A stretch of DNA of 64,000 nucleotides, from NCBI RefSeq assembly GCF_001425485.1, contig NZ_LMQW01000051.1, positions 317,617 through 381,616 on the forward strand, written 5' to 3'. The translations under genes were made by a program, and so were the position numbers. Shown one piece after another: positions 7,658-15,889 of the stretch. Origin of the DNA: Aureimonas sp. Leaf427. GTDB taxonomy: Bacteria; Pseudomonadota; Alphaproteobacteria; Rhizobiales; Rhizobiaceae. Every line of letters starts with the position of its first letter. The first letter of the stretch is position 1. A model generated the notes under the pieces. It was not told the DNA's origin. It saw only the letters and a list, made by a program, of their open reading frames with translations, and searched no databases.

Positions 7658-8122
7658 TTATGCAGCCCTCTTGTTCTTCGAGTTCATCGCGCCGACGTCG
7701 AGCGTCTCGGGGGTCTGGGCGGCATGTGGGTGCTCGGACCCGGCATAGACGCGCAGGTTCCGAAGCTGCTGGCGACCGAGCGGGCCCTCGGGCAGCATGC
7801 GCTCCACGGCCTTCTCGACGACGCGCTCCGGGAAGCGGCCTTCCAGGATCTGGCGAGCCTTGCGCTGCTTGATGCCGCCGGCATAGCCGGTGTGCCAGTA
7901 GTAGGTCTTGTCGGTAAACTTCTTACCGGTGAAGACGACCTTGTCCGCGTTGATGATGATGATGTTGTCGCCATCGTCGATATGCGGGGTGAAGGTCGGC
8001 TTGTGCTTGCCGCGAAGGCGGAGCGCGACGATCGATGCGAGGCGGCCGACGACGAGCCCTTCGGCGTCGATCAGGATCCACTTCTTCTCGACCGTCTCGT
8101 TCTTCTGCGAGAAGGTTTTCAT
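7658..8122 (-). CDS. rplM: 50S ribosomal protein L13
   Basis: The 154-residue protein has the L13 hallmarks: [16 protein letters not shown] near the N-terminus, [15 protein letters not shown], and the [14 protein letters not shown] segment followed by [25 protein letters not shown] precedes the ATG. It is the first gene of the rplM-rpsI pair. A 270-base leader upstream contains a GC hairpin followed by CCTTTT, which could be an attenuator. Confidence 0.98.
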   Translation of the reverse strand: MKTFSQKNETVEKKWILIDAEGLVVGRLASIVALRLRGKHKPTFTPHIDDGDNIIIINADKVVFTGKKFTDKTYYWHTGYAGGIKQRKARQILEGRFPERVVEKAVERMLPEGPLGRQQLRNLRVYAGSEHPHAAQTPETLDVGAMNSKNKRAA

Positions 8123-8177
8123 GGGTTCTTCCTTGGAACAGCGTCACGTCGGCGCATTCCAGAAGAACCGCCATACG

Positions 8178-8200
8178 AAAAGGGCGGCCCCAGGGACCGC
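8178..8200 (-). promoter_or_regulatory. leader hairpin, possible attenuator of rplM-rpsI
   Basis: On the minus strand GCGGTCCCTGGGGCCGC can fold into a short GC stem followed by CCTTTT, about 55 bases ahead of the rplM start. No other gene on this strand ends here, so it would act inside the operon leader. Confidence 0.35.
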
Positions 8201-8212
8201 ACTCTGAGCGGT

Positions 8213-8241
8213 TGTCTACCGCGCGCGTTCCTTCAGGTCAA
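8213..8241 (-). promoter_or_regulatory. candidate promoter of rplM-rpsI
   Basis: TTGACC (8236-8241) and TAGACA (8213-8218) are separated by 17 bases, a reasonable housekeeping-sigma match about 90 bases upstream of rplM. It is predicted by eye. Confidence 0.4.
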
Positions 8242-8387
8242 GAGTGTCCGACATGCTTCCTTCAGGGCTAAAGATAGCAAAAACAGATGCTTAACAATAG
8301 AGGTATTCAGGTACCGCATAATGCTGCGGTGATCCGTAGCTGGAGATTGGCAGGCCTGCGGGGATGGGCTAGCAAGACGGCGACATC

Positions 8388-8393
8388 AGGAGG
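8388..8393 (+). promoter_or_regulatory. ribosome binding site deciding a TTG start
   Basis: A perfect AGGAGG sits five bases before the TTG at 8399. It overlaps the GTG at 8393, so the GTG cannot be the start used. Confidence 0.7.
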
Positions 8394-8398
8394 TGCCC

Positions 8399-9211
8399 TT
8401 GGCCGAGATCGTTGAACTGAGCCAGACGCAGCCCGTCCTCGTGGAGCGGGAGGGGCCGGTGCACCGGCTGACCCTCTCCGCTCCGCCGGCGAACGCCCTG
8501 TCGATCCGCATGATGGAGGCGCTGCGCGCGGCGCTGGCCGAGGCAGCCGCCGATCCCGCATGCCGCGTCGTCGTGATTGCCGGGGAGGGGCGGGTCTTCT
8601 GTGCCGGCCACGACCTCAAGGAGATGACCGCCCATCGCGCCGACGACGACGGCGGGCGCGCCTTCTTCGATCGCACCATGCGCCTTTGCGCCGATCTCAT
8701 GCAGGATATCGTCCGCCATCCCCGGCCGGTCATCGCGGAGATCGGCGGCGTCGCGACGGCTGCGGGCATCCAGCTCGTGGCGAGCTGCGACCTCGCCATC
8801 GCCTCGGAGGAGGCCACCTTCGCGACGCCCGGCGTCAATATCGGTCTCTTCTGCTCGACGCCGATGGTCGCGCTCTCGCGCAACCTCGCGCCCAAGCACG
8901 CGATGGAAATGCTCCTGACCGGCGAGACGATCGATGCGCGCAGCGCCCGCGAGTTCGGCCTCGTCAACCGCGTCGTCCCGCCGCAGTATCTGCCGACCAT
9001 CGTGCACAAATACACGTCCTCGATCGCGGCGAAGTCCGCCGTCACGGTCAAGATCGGCAAGGAGGCCTTCTACCGGCAGTCCGAGATGGGGCTCGCCGAG
9101 GCCTACGACTATGCGGCGGGCGTGATGGTCGAGAACATGATGGCGCGCGATGCCGAAGAAGGGATTTCGGCCTTCATCGAGAAGCGCAAGCCGGACTGGA
9201 GGAATGAATGA
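8399..9211 (+). CDS. enoyl-CoA hydratase/isomerase family protein
   Basis: This crotonase-fold protein of about 270 residues resembles the ECHDC3-type group. It has the oxyanion-hole segments FCAGHDLKEM (about 74-83) and IGGVATAAGIQLVASCDLAIA (about 116-136), and FATPGVNIGLFCSTP with a Cys in place of the usual acidic pattern. The hydratase Glu pair is not evident, so the exact reaction on acyl-CoA is open. Translation starts at TTG 8399, set by the AGGAGG at 8388. The stop overlaps the start of the CoA-binding protein gene (ATGA), so the two form an operon. Confidence 0.85.
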   Translation: MAEIVELSQTQPVLVEREGPVHRLTLSAPPANALSIRMMEALRAALAEAAADPACRVVVIAGEGRVFCAGHDLKEMTAHRADDDGGRAFFDRTMRLCADLMQDIVRHPRPVIAEIGGVATAAGIQLVASCDLAIASEEATFATPGVNIGLFCSTPMVALSRNLAPKHAMEMLLTGETIDARSAREFGLVNRVVPPQYLPTIVHKYTSSIAAKSAVTVKIGKEAFYRQSEMGLAEAYDYAAGVMVENMMARDAEEGISAFIEKRKPDWRNE

Positions 9212-9639
9212 GCGGAACGATCGAGACCGACGAGCGCCTTCGGCGCATCCTTTCGACGGTTCGCACCATCGCGCTTCTGGGGGCGAGCCCGAAGCCCGAG
9301 CGCCCGTCCCATGGCGTCATGCGGTTTCTCCTCGCCAAGGGCTATCATGTCGTTCCGGTCAATCCGGGTCAGGCAGGCGGCGAAATTCTCGGCCAGCTCT
9401 GCTATGCCGATCTCGCTTCCATTGCCGAGCCGATCGACATGGTGGACGTGTTCCGCGCCAGCGACGCGCTGCCCGGCATCGTCGACGAGCTTCTGGCGCT
9501 GGACCCCCGGCCCGCCGTTCTCTGGACGCAGCTTGGCGTCCGGGATGCGGAGGCGGCGAAGCGGGCCATGGCCGCCGGCGTCGAGGTCGTGATGGACCGC
9601 TGCCCGGCGATCGAGCACCCTCGGCTGATCGGCTCGTGA
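9208..9639 (+). CDS. CoA-binding (YccU-like) Rossmann protein
   Basis: The 143-residue single-domain protein has the CoA-binding Rossmann fold: TIALLGASPKPERPSHGVMRFL for the nucleotide loop, then GYHVVPVNPG and VVMDRCPAIEH at the end. The family is the small stand-alone version of the succinyl-CoA synthetase alpha CoA-binding domain; its cellular role is not established. GGAGG lies five bases upstream of the ATG, and the start overlaps the end of the hydratase gene. Shared use of CoA may explain the pairing. Confidence 0.85.
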   Translation: MSGTIETDERLRRILSTVRTIALLGASPKPERPSHGVMRFLLAKGYHVVPVNPGQAGGEILGQLCYADLASIAEPIDMVDVFRASDALPGIVDELLALDPRPAVLWTQLGVRDAEAAKRAMAAGVEVVMDRCPAIEHPRLIGS

Positions 9640-9763
9640 CGGAAGGGCGGTCCGGAACGATGTTTCGCCGGGCCGCCACCGATTGGAACGTCGATGGACT
9701 GTGTCGCCCGGGCGGCGGAAGGCGCTGTCCCTTCGCCGCTTCGGCCTTTGGAGGAAAGACGAG

Positions 9764-11041
9764 ATGACGACCCCCGGCTTCGAGACCCTTGCGGTTCACG
9801 CGGGCGCATCGCCCGATCCGGCGACCGGCGCGCGCGCGACGCCGATCTACCAGACGACGTCCTTCGTCTTCGACGACGTGGAACATGCGGCCGCGCTTTT
9901 CGGCCTTCAGCAGTTCGGCAATATCTACACCCGCATCATGAATCCGACCCAGGCCGTGCTCGAGGAGCGCGTCGCCGCCCTTGAGGGCGGCACGGCGGCC
10001 GTCGCGGTCGCCTCCGGCCATGCGGCTCAGCTTCTGGTCTTCCACGCCCTCTTGCAGCCGGGCGACGACTTCGTCGCCTCCCGCAAGCTCTACGGCGGCT
10101 CGATCAACCAGTTCACCCATGCGTTCAAGGGCTTCGACTGGCGGGTGAACTGGGCGGATCCTGCCGATCTTTCCACCTTCGAGGCCGCGATCGGCGAACG
10201 CACCAAGGCGATCTTCATCGAATCGATCGCCAATCCCGGCGGCATCGTGGTCGACATCGCCGGCATCGCCGAGATCGCCCATCGCCACGGCCTGCCGCTG
10301 ATCGTCGACAACACGCTGGCCAGCCCCTACCTCTGCCGGCCGCTGGAGCATGGTGCGGACATCGTCGTCCATTCGCTGACGAAGTTCATGGGCGGCCACG
10401 GCAATTCCATGGGCGGCGTCATCGTGGACGGCGGCACGTTCGACTGGTCCGCCAGCGCGCGCTACCCGACGCTGTCCCAGCCCCGGCCCGAGTACAACGG
10501 CGTCGTTCTCCACGAGGCCTTCGGCAATTTCGCTTTCGCCATCGCCTGCCGCGTCCTCGGCCTCCGCGATCTCGGACCGGCGATCTCGCCCTTCAACGCC
10601 TTCCAGATCCTGACGGGCATCGAGACCCTGCCGCTTCGCATGCAGCGCCATTGCGAAAACGCGCAAGCAGTCGCCGAGCATCTCTCGGGCCACGAGAAGG
10701 TCGCCTGGGTCTCCTATGCCGGCCTGCCCGACGATCCCTGGCACGCGAACCAGCTAAAATTCGCGCCGAAGGGTGCCGGCGCCGTTCTGACCTTCGGGCT
10801 GAAGGGCGGCTACGAGGCGGGCGTCGCCTTCGTGCAGGGGCTGGAGCTCTTCTCCCACCTCGCCAATATCGGCGACACGCGCTCGCTGGTCATCCACCCG
10901 GCCTCCACGACCCACAAGCAGCTGACCGACGACCAGAAGGTCGTCGCGGGCGCGGGGCCCGACACGGTGCGCCTCTCCGTCGGCATCGAGAGCATCGAGG
11001 ACATCCTCGCCGATCTCGACCAGGCGCTCGCGCGAACCTGA
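9764..11041 (+). CDS. metY: O-acetylhomoserine sulfhydrylase (Cys/Met metabolism PLP enzyme)
   Basis: The ATG at 9764 has GAGGAAAG just upstream, giving 425 residues that start MTTPGFETLAVHAG. The PLP lysine lies in HSLTKFMGGHGNS, preceded by PLIVDNTLASPYLC, and the family's YTRIMNPTQAVLEERVAALE is present near the N-terminus. The enzyme makes homocysteine directly from O-acetylhomoserine and sulfide in methionine synthesis. A 124-base leader with complementary GGCCGCC and GGCGGC stretches precedes it; I could not match the SAM-II riboswitch pattern there. A cupin gene follows after 16 bases. Confidence 0.93.
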   Translation: MTTPGFETLAVHAGASPDPATGARATPIYQTTSFVFDDVEHAAALFGLQQFGNIYTRIMNPTQAVLEERVAALEGGTAAVAVASGHAAQLLVFHALLQPGDDFVASRKLYGGSINQFTHAFKGFDWRVNWADPADLSTFEAAIGERTKAIFIESIANPGGIVVDIAGIAEIAHRHGLPLIVDNTLASPYLCRPLEHGADIVVHSLTKFMGGHGNSMGGVIVDGGTFDWSASARYPTLSQPRPEYNGVVLHEAFGNFAFAIACRVLGLRDLGPAISPFNAFQILTGIETLPLRMQRHCENAQAVAEHLSGHEKVAWVSYAGLPDDPWHANQLKFAPKGAGAVLTFGLKGGYEAGVAFVQGLELFSHLANIGDTRSLVIHPASTTHKQLTDDQKVVAGAGPDTVRLSVGIESIEDILADLDQALART

Positions 11042-11057
11042 GCGAGGAGCGAGACTC

Positions 11058-11402
11058 ATGTCCGACCGCATTTTCATCCTGGAACAGGCCGGCGAGCCCG
11101 AGCACGGCGCGCCGGCGGCGGACCGGATCGTCTCCGGCAACCCGACCAACCGGACCTGGAACATCGAGGACGACGGCCAGGGCCTCTATGCCGGCTACTG
11201 GGAATCGACGCCCGGCGAATGGCGCGTCGAATATGCGGAATGGGAGTTCTGCCACATCGTCTCCGGCCATTCCGTCATCACGGAGGAGGGCGGAGCGGAG
11301 ACGGTGGTCAAGGCGGGAGACGCCTTCGTCCTCCGCCCCGGCTTCAAGGGCACCTGGCGGGTGATCGAGACGACGCTGAAGCACTACGTCATCAAGACCT
11401 GA
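11058..11402 (+). CDS. cupin domain protein (EutQ/DUF861-like)
   Basis: The 114-residue single cupin matches the DUF861 type: a strand with TPGEWRVEYAEWEFCHIVSG, then GGAETVVKAGDAFVLRPGFKGTWRVIETTLKHYVI. Such proteins are small beta-barrels of uncertain substrate, often acting on or sensing sugar derivatives. It follows metY by 16 bases with GAGGAG upstream of the ATG and ends at a strong terminator, so it is the last gene of that transcript. No link to methionine synthesis is known to me. Confidence 0.8.
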   Translation: MSDRIFILEQAGEPEHGAPAADRIVSGNPTNRTWNIEDDGQGLYAGYWESTPGEWRVEYAEWEFCHIVSGHSVITEEGGAETVVKAGDAFVLRPGFKGTWRVIETTLKHYVIKT

Positions 11403-11424
11403 CGAGTGGTTCGGGACAAACGAA

Positions 11425-11456
11425 AACCCCGCATCCTCGAAGGAGGATGCGGGGTT
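11425..11456. terminator. bidirectional terminator
   Basis: A perfect 14-base stem (AACCCCGCATCCTC) with a GAAG loop lies between the convergent cupin and SOUL genes. Confidence 0.9.
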
Positions 11457-11479
11457 CGTCATGTCTCGGTCTTCGGCTC

Positions 11480-12514
11480 TTAGCGGTCGATCTCGATGAG
11501 GATCTCGTTGCGCTTGAAGAGGCCGGGCGTCCAGGGCGGGTTGTAGAAGGCGTATTCCGGATCGCCCTTCTGCTTCAGGTTCTCGTCCGCGATGTAATTG
11601 TAGAGCAGCATCAGCTTCTTGGAGGCGAGCGAGGCCGTGAAGTTGCCGCTGAAGCGGATGGCGACGACACGCTTGGCCGGCACGTCCTTCAGCTTCACGT
11701 CGCCGGAGGCCGGCTGCGGCAGGGCGCCCTTGGTGAAGCGCTTGGGCATGACGAAGCGCACGGCCCAGCCGCGCGTCTGGCCCTCGGCCTCGGACAGCTG
11801 CTGCAGCACCGGCGCCGTCATCGGGATCTTCTTGCCCGAACGGTTGTTGGCGAAGATGTAGTCGGCGAGCGTCTCGAAGCCGACCCGGCGGGCCTTCTCG
11901 TGATAGCCGCTCTTCACGGTCTCGGCGACCACCATGGCGTCATAGTCGCGGATCTCGATGTCGCCGTCCTGGCGCACGACGTCGTAGTCCGGCTCTTCCG
12001 TGTGTTCGGAAACCTTCTTGGCGACGAAGTAGGCGGCGCCCGCGACGGCGACCGTGCCGCCGAGAACGGCCAGCGTGGTCAGGCCCGGACGATCGCGGAA
12101 ATATTCGAGACGGCTGCGCGTGGCGAAGCCGCGGCTGAAGCTCGACCAGCGCGGCAGGCGCGCATCGGGGAGATCGATGTCGGACAGGCGCGAGCGCACG
12201 TCCGGCAGATCGTTGCGCAGGCCGTAGAGCGAGGAGCCCCAGCTGGAAACTTGGTTGCGCGCCGAGCGGTAGGTCGAGCGCGCGTCGTCGCTCGTCGGCA
12301 GGTGCCAGCCGGAGAAGAAGTCCGGGACGTAGCGCGAGATGCCGCTGGAATGGCCGGGCAGATGGCGCGCGATCGCCCGCCGGGCACGCTCGGGCGCCGA
12401 TGGCGTCGGGTTCACCCGCTCGACCACGCGCTCCTCCAGATCGACGATCCGGTCGCCGATGTCGCTGAGGGCGTCCGAGATCCGTTCCAACGCGGTCGGC
12501 TTGTGTCCAAACAT
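11480..12514 (-). CDS. SOUL-family heme-binding protein with membrane anchor
   Basis: The ATG at 12514 has AGGAG six bases upstream; it gives 344 residues. The C-terminal 180 residues are a SOUL domain: YDVVRQDGDIEIRDYDAMVVAET, the FANNRSGKKIPMTAPV core and GWAVRFVMPKRF. Ahead of it lies one probable membrane helix (LTTLAVLGGTVAVAGAAYFVA, about 145-165) and an N-terminal region of about 140 residues rich in Ser, Arg and Asp with no recognised domain. SOUL proteins bind heme or hydrophobic ligands. The long N-terminal part is unlike the short bacterial versions. Confidence 0.85.
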   Translation of the reverse strand: MFGHKPTALERISDALSDIGDRIVDLEERVVERVNPTPSAPERARRAIARHLPGHSSGISRYVPDFFSGWHLPTSDDARSTYRSARNQVSSWGSSLYGLRNDLPDVRSRLSDIDLPDARLPRWSSFSRGFATRSRLEYFRDRPGLTTLAVLGGTVAVAGAAYFVAKKVSEHTEEPDYDVVRQDGDIEIRDYDAMVVAETVKSGYHEKARRVGFETLADYIFANNRSGKKIPMTAPVLQQLSEAEGQTRGWAVRFVMPKRFTKGALPQPASGDVKLKDVPAKRVVAIRFSGNFTASLASKKLMLLYNYIADENLKQKGDPEYAFYNPPWTPGLFKRNEILIEIDR

Positions 12515-12739
12515 GGAGAACTCCTGGCTATCCGCGCCCGTCACTGGCGACCGCGCGGGAATAAGGAATGCGGACGGGTCCGCGCTCCGGGAAATGCCCT
12601 CTCAACGCGGCGTTCAAGGGTTGGTTGCGCAGGCGCAGCATCTTGGTCGCAGCCAAGCCTCGAACCTGAAACTTTTCGGTTCCGAAAGCATGATCGTCGA
12701 GGCCGTATGCAACCTTTACCCTTCGTATCGGTTTGCGCG

Positions 12740-12812
12740 GTATCAGGTTTTTCATGGCCTGATACTCCAGCCAGTTTTTGAGAGGGCGGCCTTCGAGCCG
12801 CCCCTTTTTTTG
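12740..12812 (+). ncRNA. candidate small RNA with two hairpins
   Basis: GTATCAGG...CCTGATAC (12740-12765) is followed by a GC hairpin and seven T's. No plus-strand coding gene ends here: upstream is the minus-strand SOUL gene, and the cupin gene has its own terminator. A transcript starting somewhere after 12515 and ending at 12812 would be a non-coding RNA. Its 5' end is unknown, and I could not match it to a named alphaproteobacterial sRNA family. Confidence 0.4.
12784..12812 (+). terminator. intrinsic terminator with long T run
   Basis: GGGCGGC and GCCGCCC enclose a six-base loop and are followed by CTTTTTTT, a classic signal in the plus direction only. Confidence 0.8.
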
Positions 12813-12916
12813 TCCGACGCTCCAGCGCTCTCGTCCGTCCGCGCAGACGTGCTACCTTCACCTACGTTTCCGCCAAATGCTTAGAACGGCACGCGGAATG
12901 TCACGGGAGGGACGAC

Positions 12917-13378
12917 ATGCAAGGTTCGACATCATTGCCACAGGTTTCGACCTCGCTCGGCGAACTCGGCGTCACAAAGTCGGCGACGACGGACGCATCG
13001 CCGGGCAAGGTCTGGTCCGCGATCGGCGATTTCGCCGGTATCGCGAAATGGCATCCGGCCATCCAGTCGGCCACGATCGAGGAGCGGGACGGGCAGACGC
13101 TTCGCCTCCTGGTCCTCAACGATGGTGCAACCGTCCTCGAAGCGCTCGTCGACTGGGACGATGCGGGCCGGAGCTACACCTATCGGATTCTCGACGGGGC
13201 AATGCCCGTGGACGGCTATATCTCCACCCTTTCCGTCACGGCCGATGGCGACGGCTCCCGGATCGAGTGGACATCGACCTTCGATGCCAAGGGTGTCAGC
13301 CGCGACGAGGCGACGGGCGTCATTTCCGCCGTCTACGAGTCCGGCCTCGCCGGGATCGTCGACGCGGTTTCCGCCTGA
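12917..13378 (+). CDS. SRPBCC-family (polyketide cyclase-like) protein
   Basis: The 153-residue protein reads as a START-like fold: TTDASPGKVWSAIGDFAGIAKWHPAIQSATIEE at the start, RSYTYRILDGAMPVDGYISTLSV in the middle and a long C-terminal helix DEATGVISAVYESGLAGIV. This is the polyketide_cyc2 pattern. The family binds hydrophobic ligands in a deep pocket and no specific substrate can be given. GGAGGGACGAC precedes the ATG. Its end converges with the phosphatase gene, and the two stops share a hairpin. Confidence 0.8.
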   Translation: MQGSTSLPQVSTSLGELGVTKSATTDASPGKVWSAIGDFAGIAKWHPAIQSATIEERDGQTLRLLVLNDGATVLEALVDWDDAGRSYTYRILDGAMPVDGYISTLSVTADGDGSRIEWTSTFDAKGVSRDEATGVISAVYESGLAGIVDAVSA

Positions 13379-13402
13379 TGAGAAACCAAGCGGCTCAGGC
13401 GG
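13371..13402. terminator. hairpin shared by two convergent genes
   Basis: CCGCCTGA (13371-13378) and TCAGGCGG (13395-13402) pair across a 16-base loop and include the last codons of both genes. There is no T run. Confidence 0.45.
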
Positions 13403-14183
13403 CTTCGGCGAAGCCGTCGAGCACGGTGCCGAGGCCGCGGTCGAGCCGGACGGGACTGCCGGAAAGAACGCGGCCGTCCGGCTGGGTCGAGAGCGTTTCG
13501 AGCGTGCGCGCCTGACGGTCGATCACAAGAGCGGTGAGCGTGCCGCTGGAATAGGCGCCCGTGTCGAGCGAGATGCGGTTCTCCGTCGCGACCGCGCGCG
13601 GCGGGCTCTGGATCGTATGCCCGTGGACGACGATGTGTCCGAGCGGTCCGACATGCTCCAGAAACCGCCGGCGAATGGTGAGGCAATCGCTCCGCGTCTG
13701 CTTCTCCAGGGAGCGCGAGGGATCGATGCCGGCATGAACGAAGACGAAGTCATCGTCGTATTCCATGATCGAGGCGAGGGTCAGCATCCTGTGATGATGG
13801 CCGAAGCGCTCGCGCAGACTCTTTCGCGCCACCTTCGGATTGGAGGGATCGACGCCGTAGGAGAGGAGGGTCTCGCGACCCCCCTGGTTCATCCAGAGCT
13901 GAAACCAGGATTCCTTGAAACTCTTCCCGTCGAAGAAGGACAGGAGGTAGTCGTCGTGATTGCCGAGGATCAGCCGCGACGTCGGCGAGCGGGCAAGCGT
14001 GTCCCGCACGAGATCGAGACAGGCGCGGCTGTCCGGCCCGCGATCGATGATGTCGCCGAGAAAGTAGATGCGATGCGTCCGGCCCGCCTGTGCCGCGTGG
14101 TCCTCAATCGCCTGCAGCAGGTCGGCGAGGAGATCGGCCCGCCCGTGGACGTCGCCGATGGCATAGAGAAGCGAACGATCCAC
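13395..14183 (-). CDS. PPP-family serine/threonine metallophosphatase
   Basis: From the GTG at 14183 (AAGGGG upstream) the protein has 262 residues and all metal-site motifs in order: AIGDVHGR near residue 10, FLGDIIDRGPDSR near 45, LGNHDDY near 75, FVHAGIDP near 155 and VHGHTIQ near 195. This is the bacterial PrpA/ApaH-related phosphoprotein phosphatase group, with two metal ions at the active site. It is cytoplasmic. Longer frames upstream run through low-quality sequence and are not needed. Confidence 0.9.
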   Translation of the reverse strand: MDRSLLYAIGDVHGRADLLADLLQAIEDHAAQAGRTHRIYFLGDIIDRGPDSRACLDLVRDTLARSPTSRLILGNHDDYLLSFFDGKSFKESWFQLWMNQGGRETLLSYGVDPSNPKVARKSLRERFGHHHRMLTLASIMEYDDDFVFVHAGIDPSRSLEKQTRSDCLTIRRRFLEHVGPLGHIVVHGHTIQSPPRAVATENRISLDTGAYSSGTLTALVIDRQARTLETLSTQPDGRVLSGSPVRLDRGLGTVLDGFAEAA

Positions 14184-14653
14184 CGCGCGCCCCTTATCCG
14201 TCGCAGAACCATCGTCCAAGCTATGGCGCCTGCCTGCGAAGGACAGGCCCAAACGATGCAAGAGCTTTGACAACAAACGGATTGGCCTTTCGCCGAGACG
14301 CTCGCGGAGGCGCAGGAGCCCGAGGTCTGAGGCCCGGCCGGATGGCACGAGCACACGACCCCGGATCGACGTGACGTTCGGCTCCGACAAGGACGATAAT
14401 GGCTCCCGCCGTGAGGGGGAACGCGAAACGGCCGCCATCGCGAGATGCCGGCCGTGATCACGGAACGATCGAGGGTCGAGAGCATCCTCCCGCACCGCAC
14501 GAGGACATGAAGGCTTTCGAACCGACTGGGTTGGGCACGATCGAGAACCGTCTGCAACGTCTCTCGAATGGGCCTGGCCGATCGACCGGGCGAGTCGGGG
14601 AGGATATCCGTCCCCGCTTGCGAGCGCGCCGCTGGACAGCGGCGGCTGTTCGA
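14184..14653. other. 470-base gap without a convincing gene
   Basis: It contains a near-palindrome at 14596-14616 (CGGGGA, GGATATCC, TCCCCG) and a short stem at 14628-14643 (GCCGCTG-GA-CAGCGGC). The latter is 10 bases after the stop of the next minus-strand gene and may help end it. No frame has a plausible start or domain. Confidence 0.4.
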
Positions 14654-14998
14654 TCAGTCGAGCGAGGCGCGGACCATCAGCGCTTCGACCGGCTCGACCG
14701 ACAGGGTCTCGCCATCGCGCGAAATCTCGAGCTCCTGGGCGGCTTCGCCTTCGACCGGAACCGAGACCGTCACGGCCTGGCCATCGGCGAGCGTGGCGAC
14801 GAAGCGGACGGGCGTGGCGCCCTCGCTGCCCGACAGAGTGGCAACGACGCGGAAGCCGCGGGCTTCCTTCGTGTAGTAGACGGAGCCGGTTGCTGCGGCG
14901 AGCTCGATCGTGTGACCGGCGAGGGGACGCAGGTCCTCGGCATGGGCAGCGCCGGCGGAGAGGAGAGCGGCGGTGGCGAAAAGCGCGGTCTTGATCAT
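14654..14998 (-). CDS. small secreted protein, unknown
   Basis: The ATG at 14998 has AAGGA eight bases upstream. It opens a Sec signal peptide (MIKTALFATAALLSAGAAHA) cleaved before EDLRPLAG, leaving about 95 residues of beta-rich protein (GFRVVATLSGSEGATPVRFVATL). It has no Cys and no membrane segment, and I recognise no family. It is probably periplasmic. Earlier in-frame starts would put 40 unlikely residues before the signal. Confidence 0.6.
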   Translation of the reverse strand: MIKTALFATAALLSAGAAHAEDLRPLAGHTIELAAATGSVYYTKEARGFRVVATLSGSEGATPVRFVATLADGQAVTVSVPVEGEAAQELEISRDGETLSVEPVEALMVRASLD

Positions 14999-15211
14999 TG
15001 CGGACATCCTTAAAGAAAGAAGAATTCTCCTCCAAGGACAGTCATACACATTTACGCTGCACCGCACAATCAAGATCGCATCGAACCGCCCATCAAAGTT
15101 AGTTTCAAGCAAGATCAAGGACTTGATCGGTAAGCTCAGCTTTCGCAGTGCGAAAGTTAAGCTTAACGACGAGGCCTCGTTTCGAGCGTTTCGACGGCAA
15201 CCGGCAAAGGG

Positions 15212-15874
15212 TCAGCGAGCAACGGGAAAGGCCGCATCGTAGGCCGCGACGGCGGCCTTGCCGCGCCGGATCACCTCGTCGGGCGCCATCCCCGCCTTGT
15301 AGAGGCTGGAGCCGAGGCCGAACGTGCGAACGCCGATCTCGGCGAACCCGGCGAAGTCGGCCTCCGACACGCCGCCGACGACGCCGACCGGAATATCCTT
15401 CGGCAGCACCGCCATGATCGCGGAAACGCCGGACCGGCCGAGAACGCCGGCGGGGAAGAACTTCAGCGCCGAGGCTCCGGCCGCGATGGCCTGGAAGGCC
15501 TCCGTCGGGGTGAAGACGCCGGGCATGGTCACCATGCCGTGCTCGCCGGCGCGCCGGATGACGGACGGATCGACGTTCGGGCTGACGAGCAGGCGCCCGC
15601 CCGCGTTCGCCAGACGATCGACCGACTCGGTCGAGAGAACCGTGCCCGCGCCAATCAGAACGCCTTCGGGCGCGAGCCGCGCCGCCAGCTCGATGGAGCG
15701 GAACGGCTCCGGCGAGTTCAGGGGGATCTCGATCGCTTCGAAGCCGGCCTCGATCAACCCGCCGACCACGGCCTCGGCATGGTCGGGTCCGATGCCGCGC
15801 AGGATCGCGACGAGGCTTCGTTTCAGCGTCGGCCAGATGATGCGGGGCGGGGAGGGCTGCGGAGTGGAACTCAT
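15212..15874 (-). CDS. dgoA: 2-dehydro-3-deoxy-6-phosphogalactonate aldolase
   Basis: The 220-residue protein is of the class I KDPG/KDPGal aldolase family: SLVAILRGIGPDHA with the Glu of GFEAIEIPLNSP, GAGTVLSTESVDRLANAGG, LLVSPN, and the Schiff-base Lys in GASALKFFPAGVLG. The spelling IPLNSPEPF rather than VTLRTP points to the galactonate (DgoA) branch. It splits KDPGal into pyruvate and glyceraldehyde 3-phosphate. It is the last gene of the catabolic operon, 15 bases after the kinase. Confidence 0.92.
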   Translation of the reverse strand: MSSTPQPSPPRIIWPTLKRSLVAILRGIGPDHAEAVVGGLIEAGFEAIEIPLNSPEPFRSIELAARLAPEGVLIGAGTVLSTESVDRLANAGGRLLVSPNVDPSVIRRAGEHGMVTMPGVFTPTEAFQAIAAGASALKFFPAGVLGRSGVSAIMAVLPKDIPVGVVGGVSEADFAGFAEIGVRTFGLGSSLYKAGMAPDEVIRRGKAAVAAYDAAFPVAR

Positions 15875-15889
15875 GGCAAAGGCCTGTGT

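Noticed and set aside
8393-8395. GTG as start of the enoyl-CoA hydratase gene
   Set aside because: It overlaps the AGGAGG ribosome site, which instead serves the TTG at 8399.
9640-9763. SAM-II riboswitch
   Set aside because: The pattern with the pseudoknot was looked for and not found.
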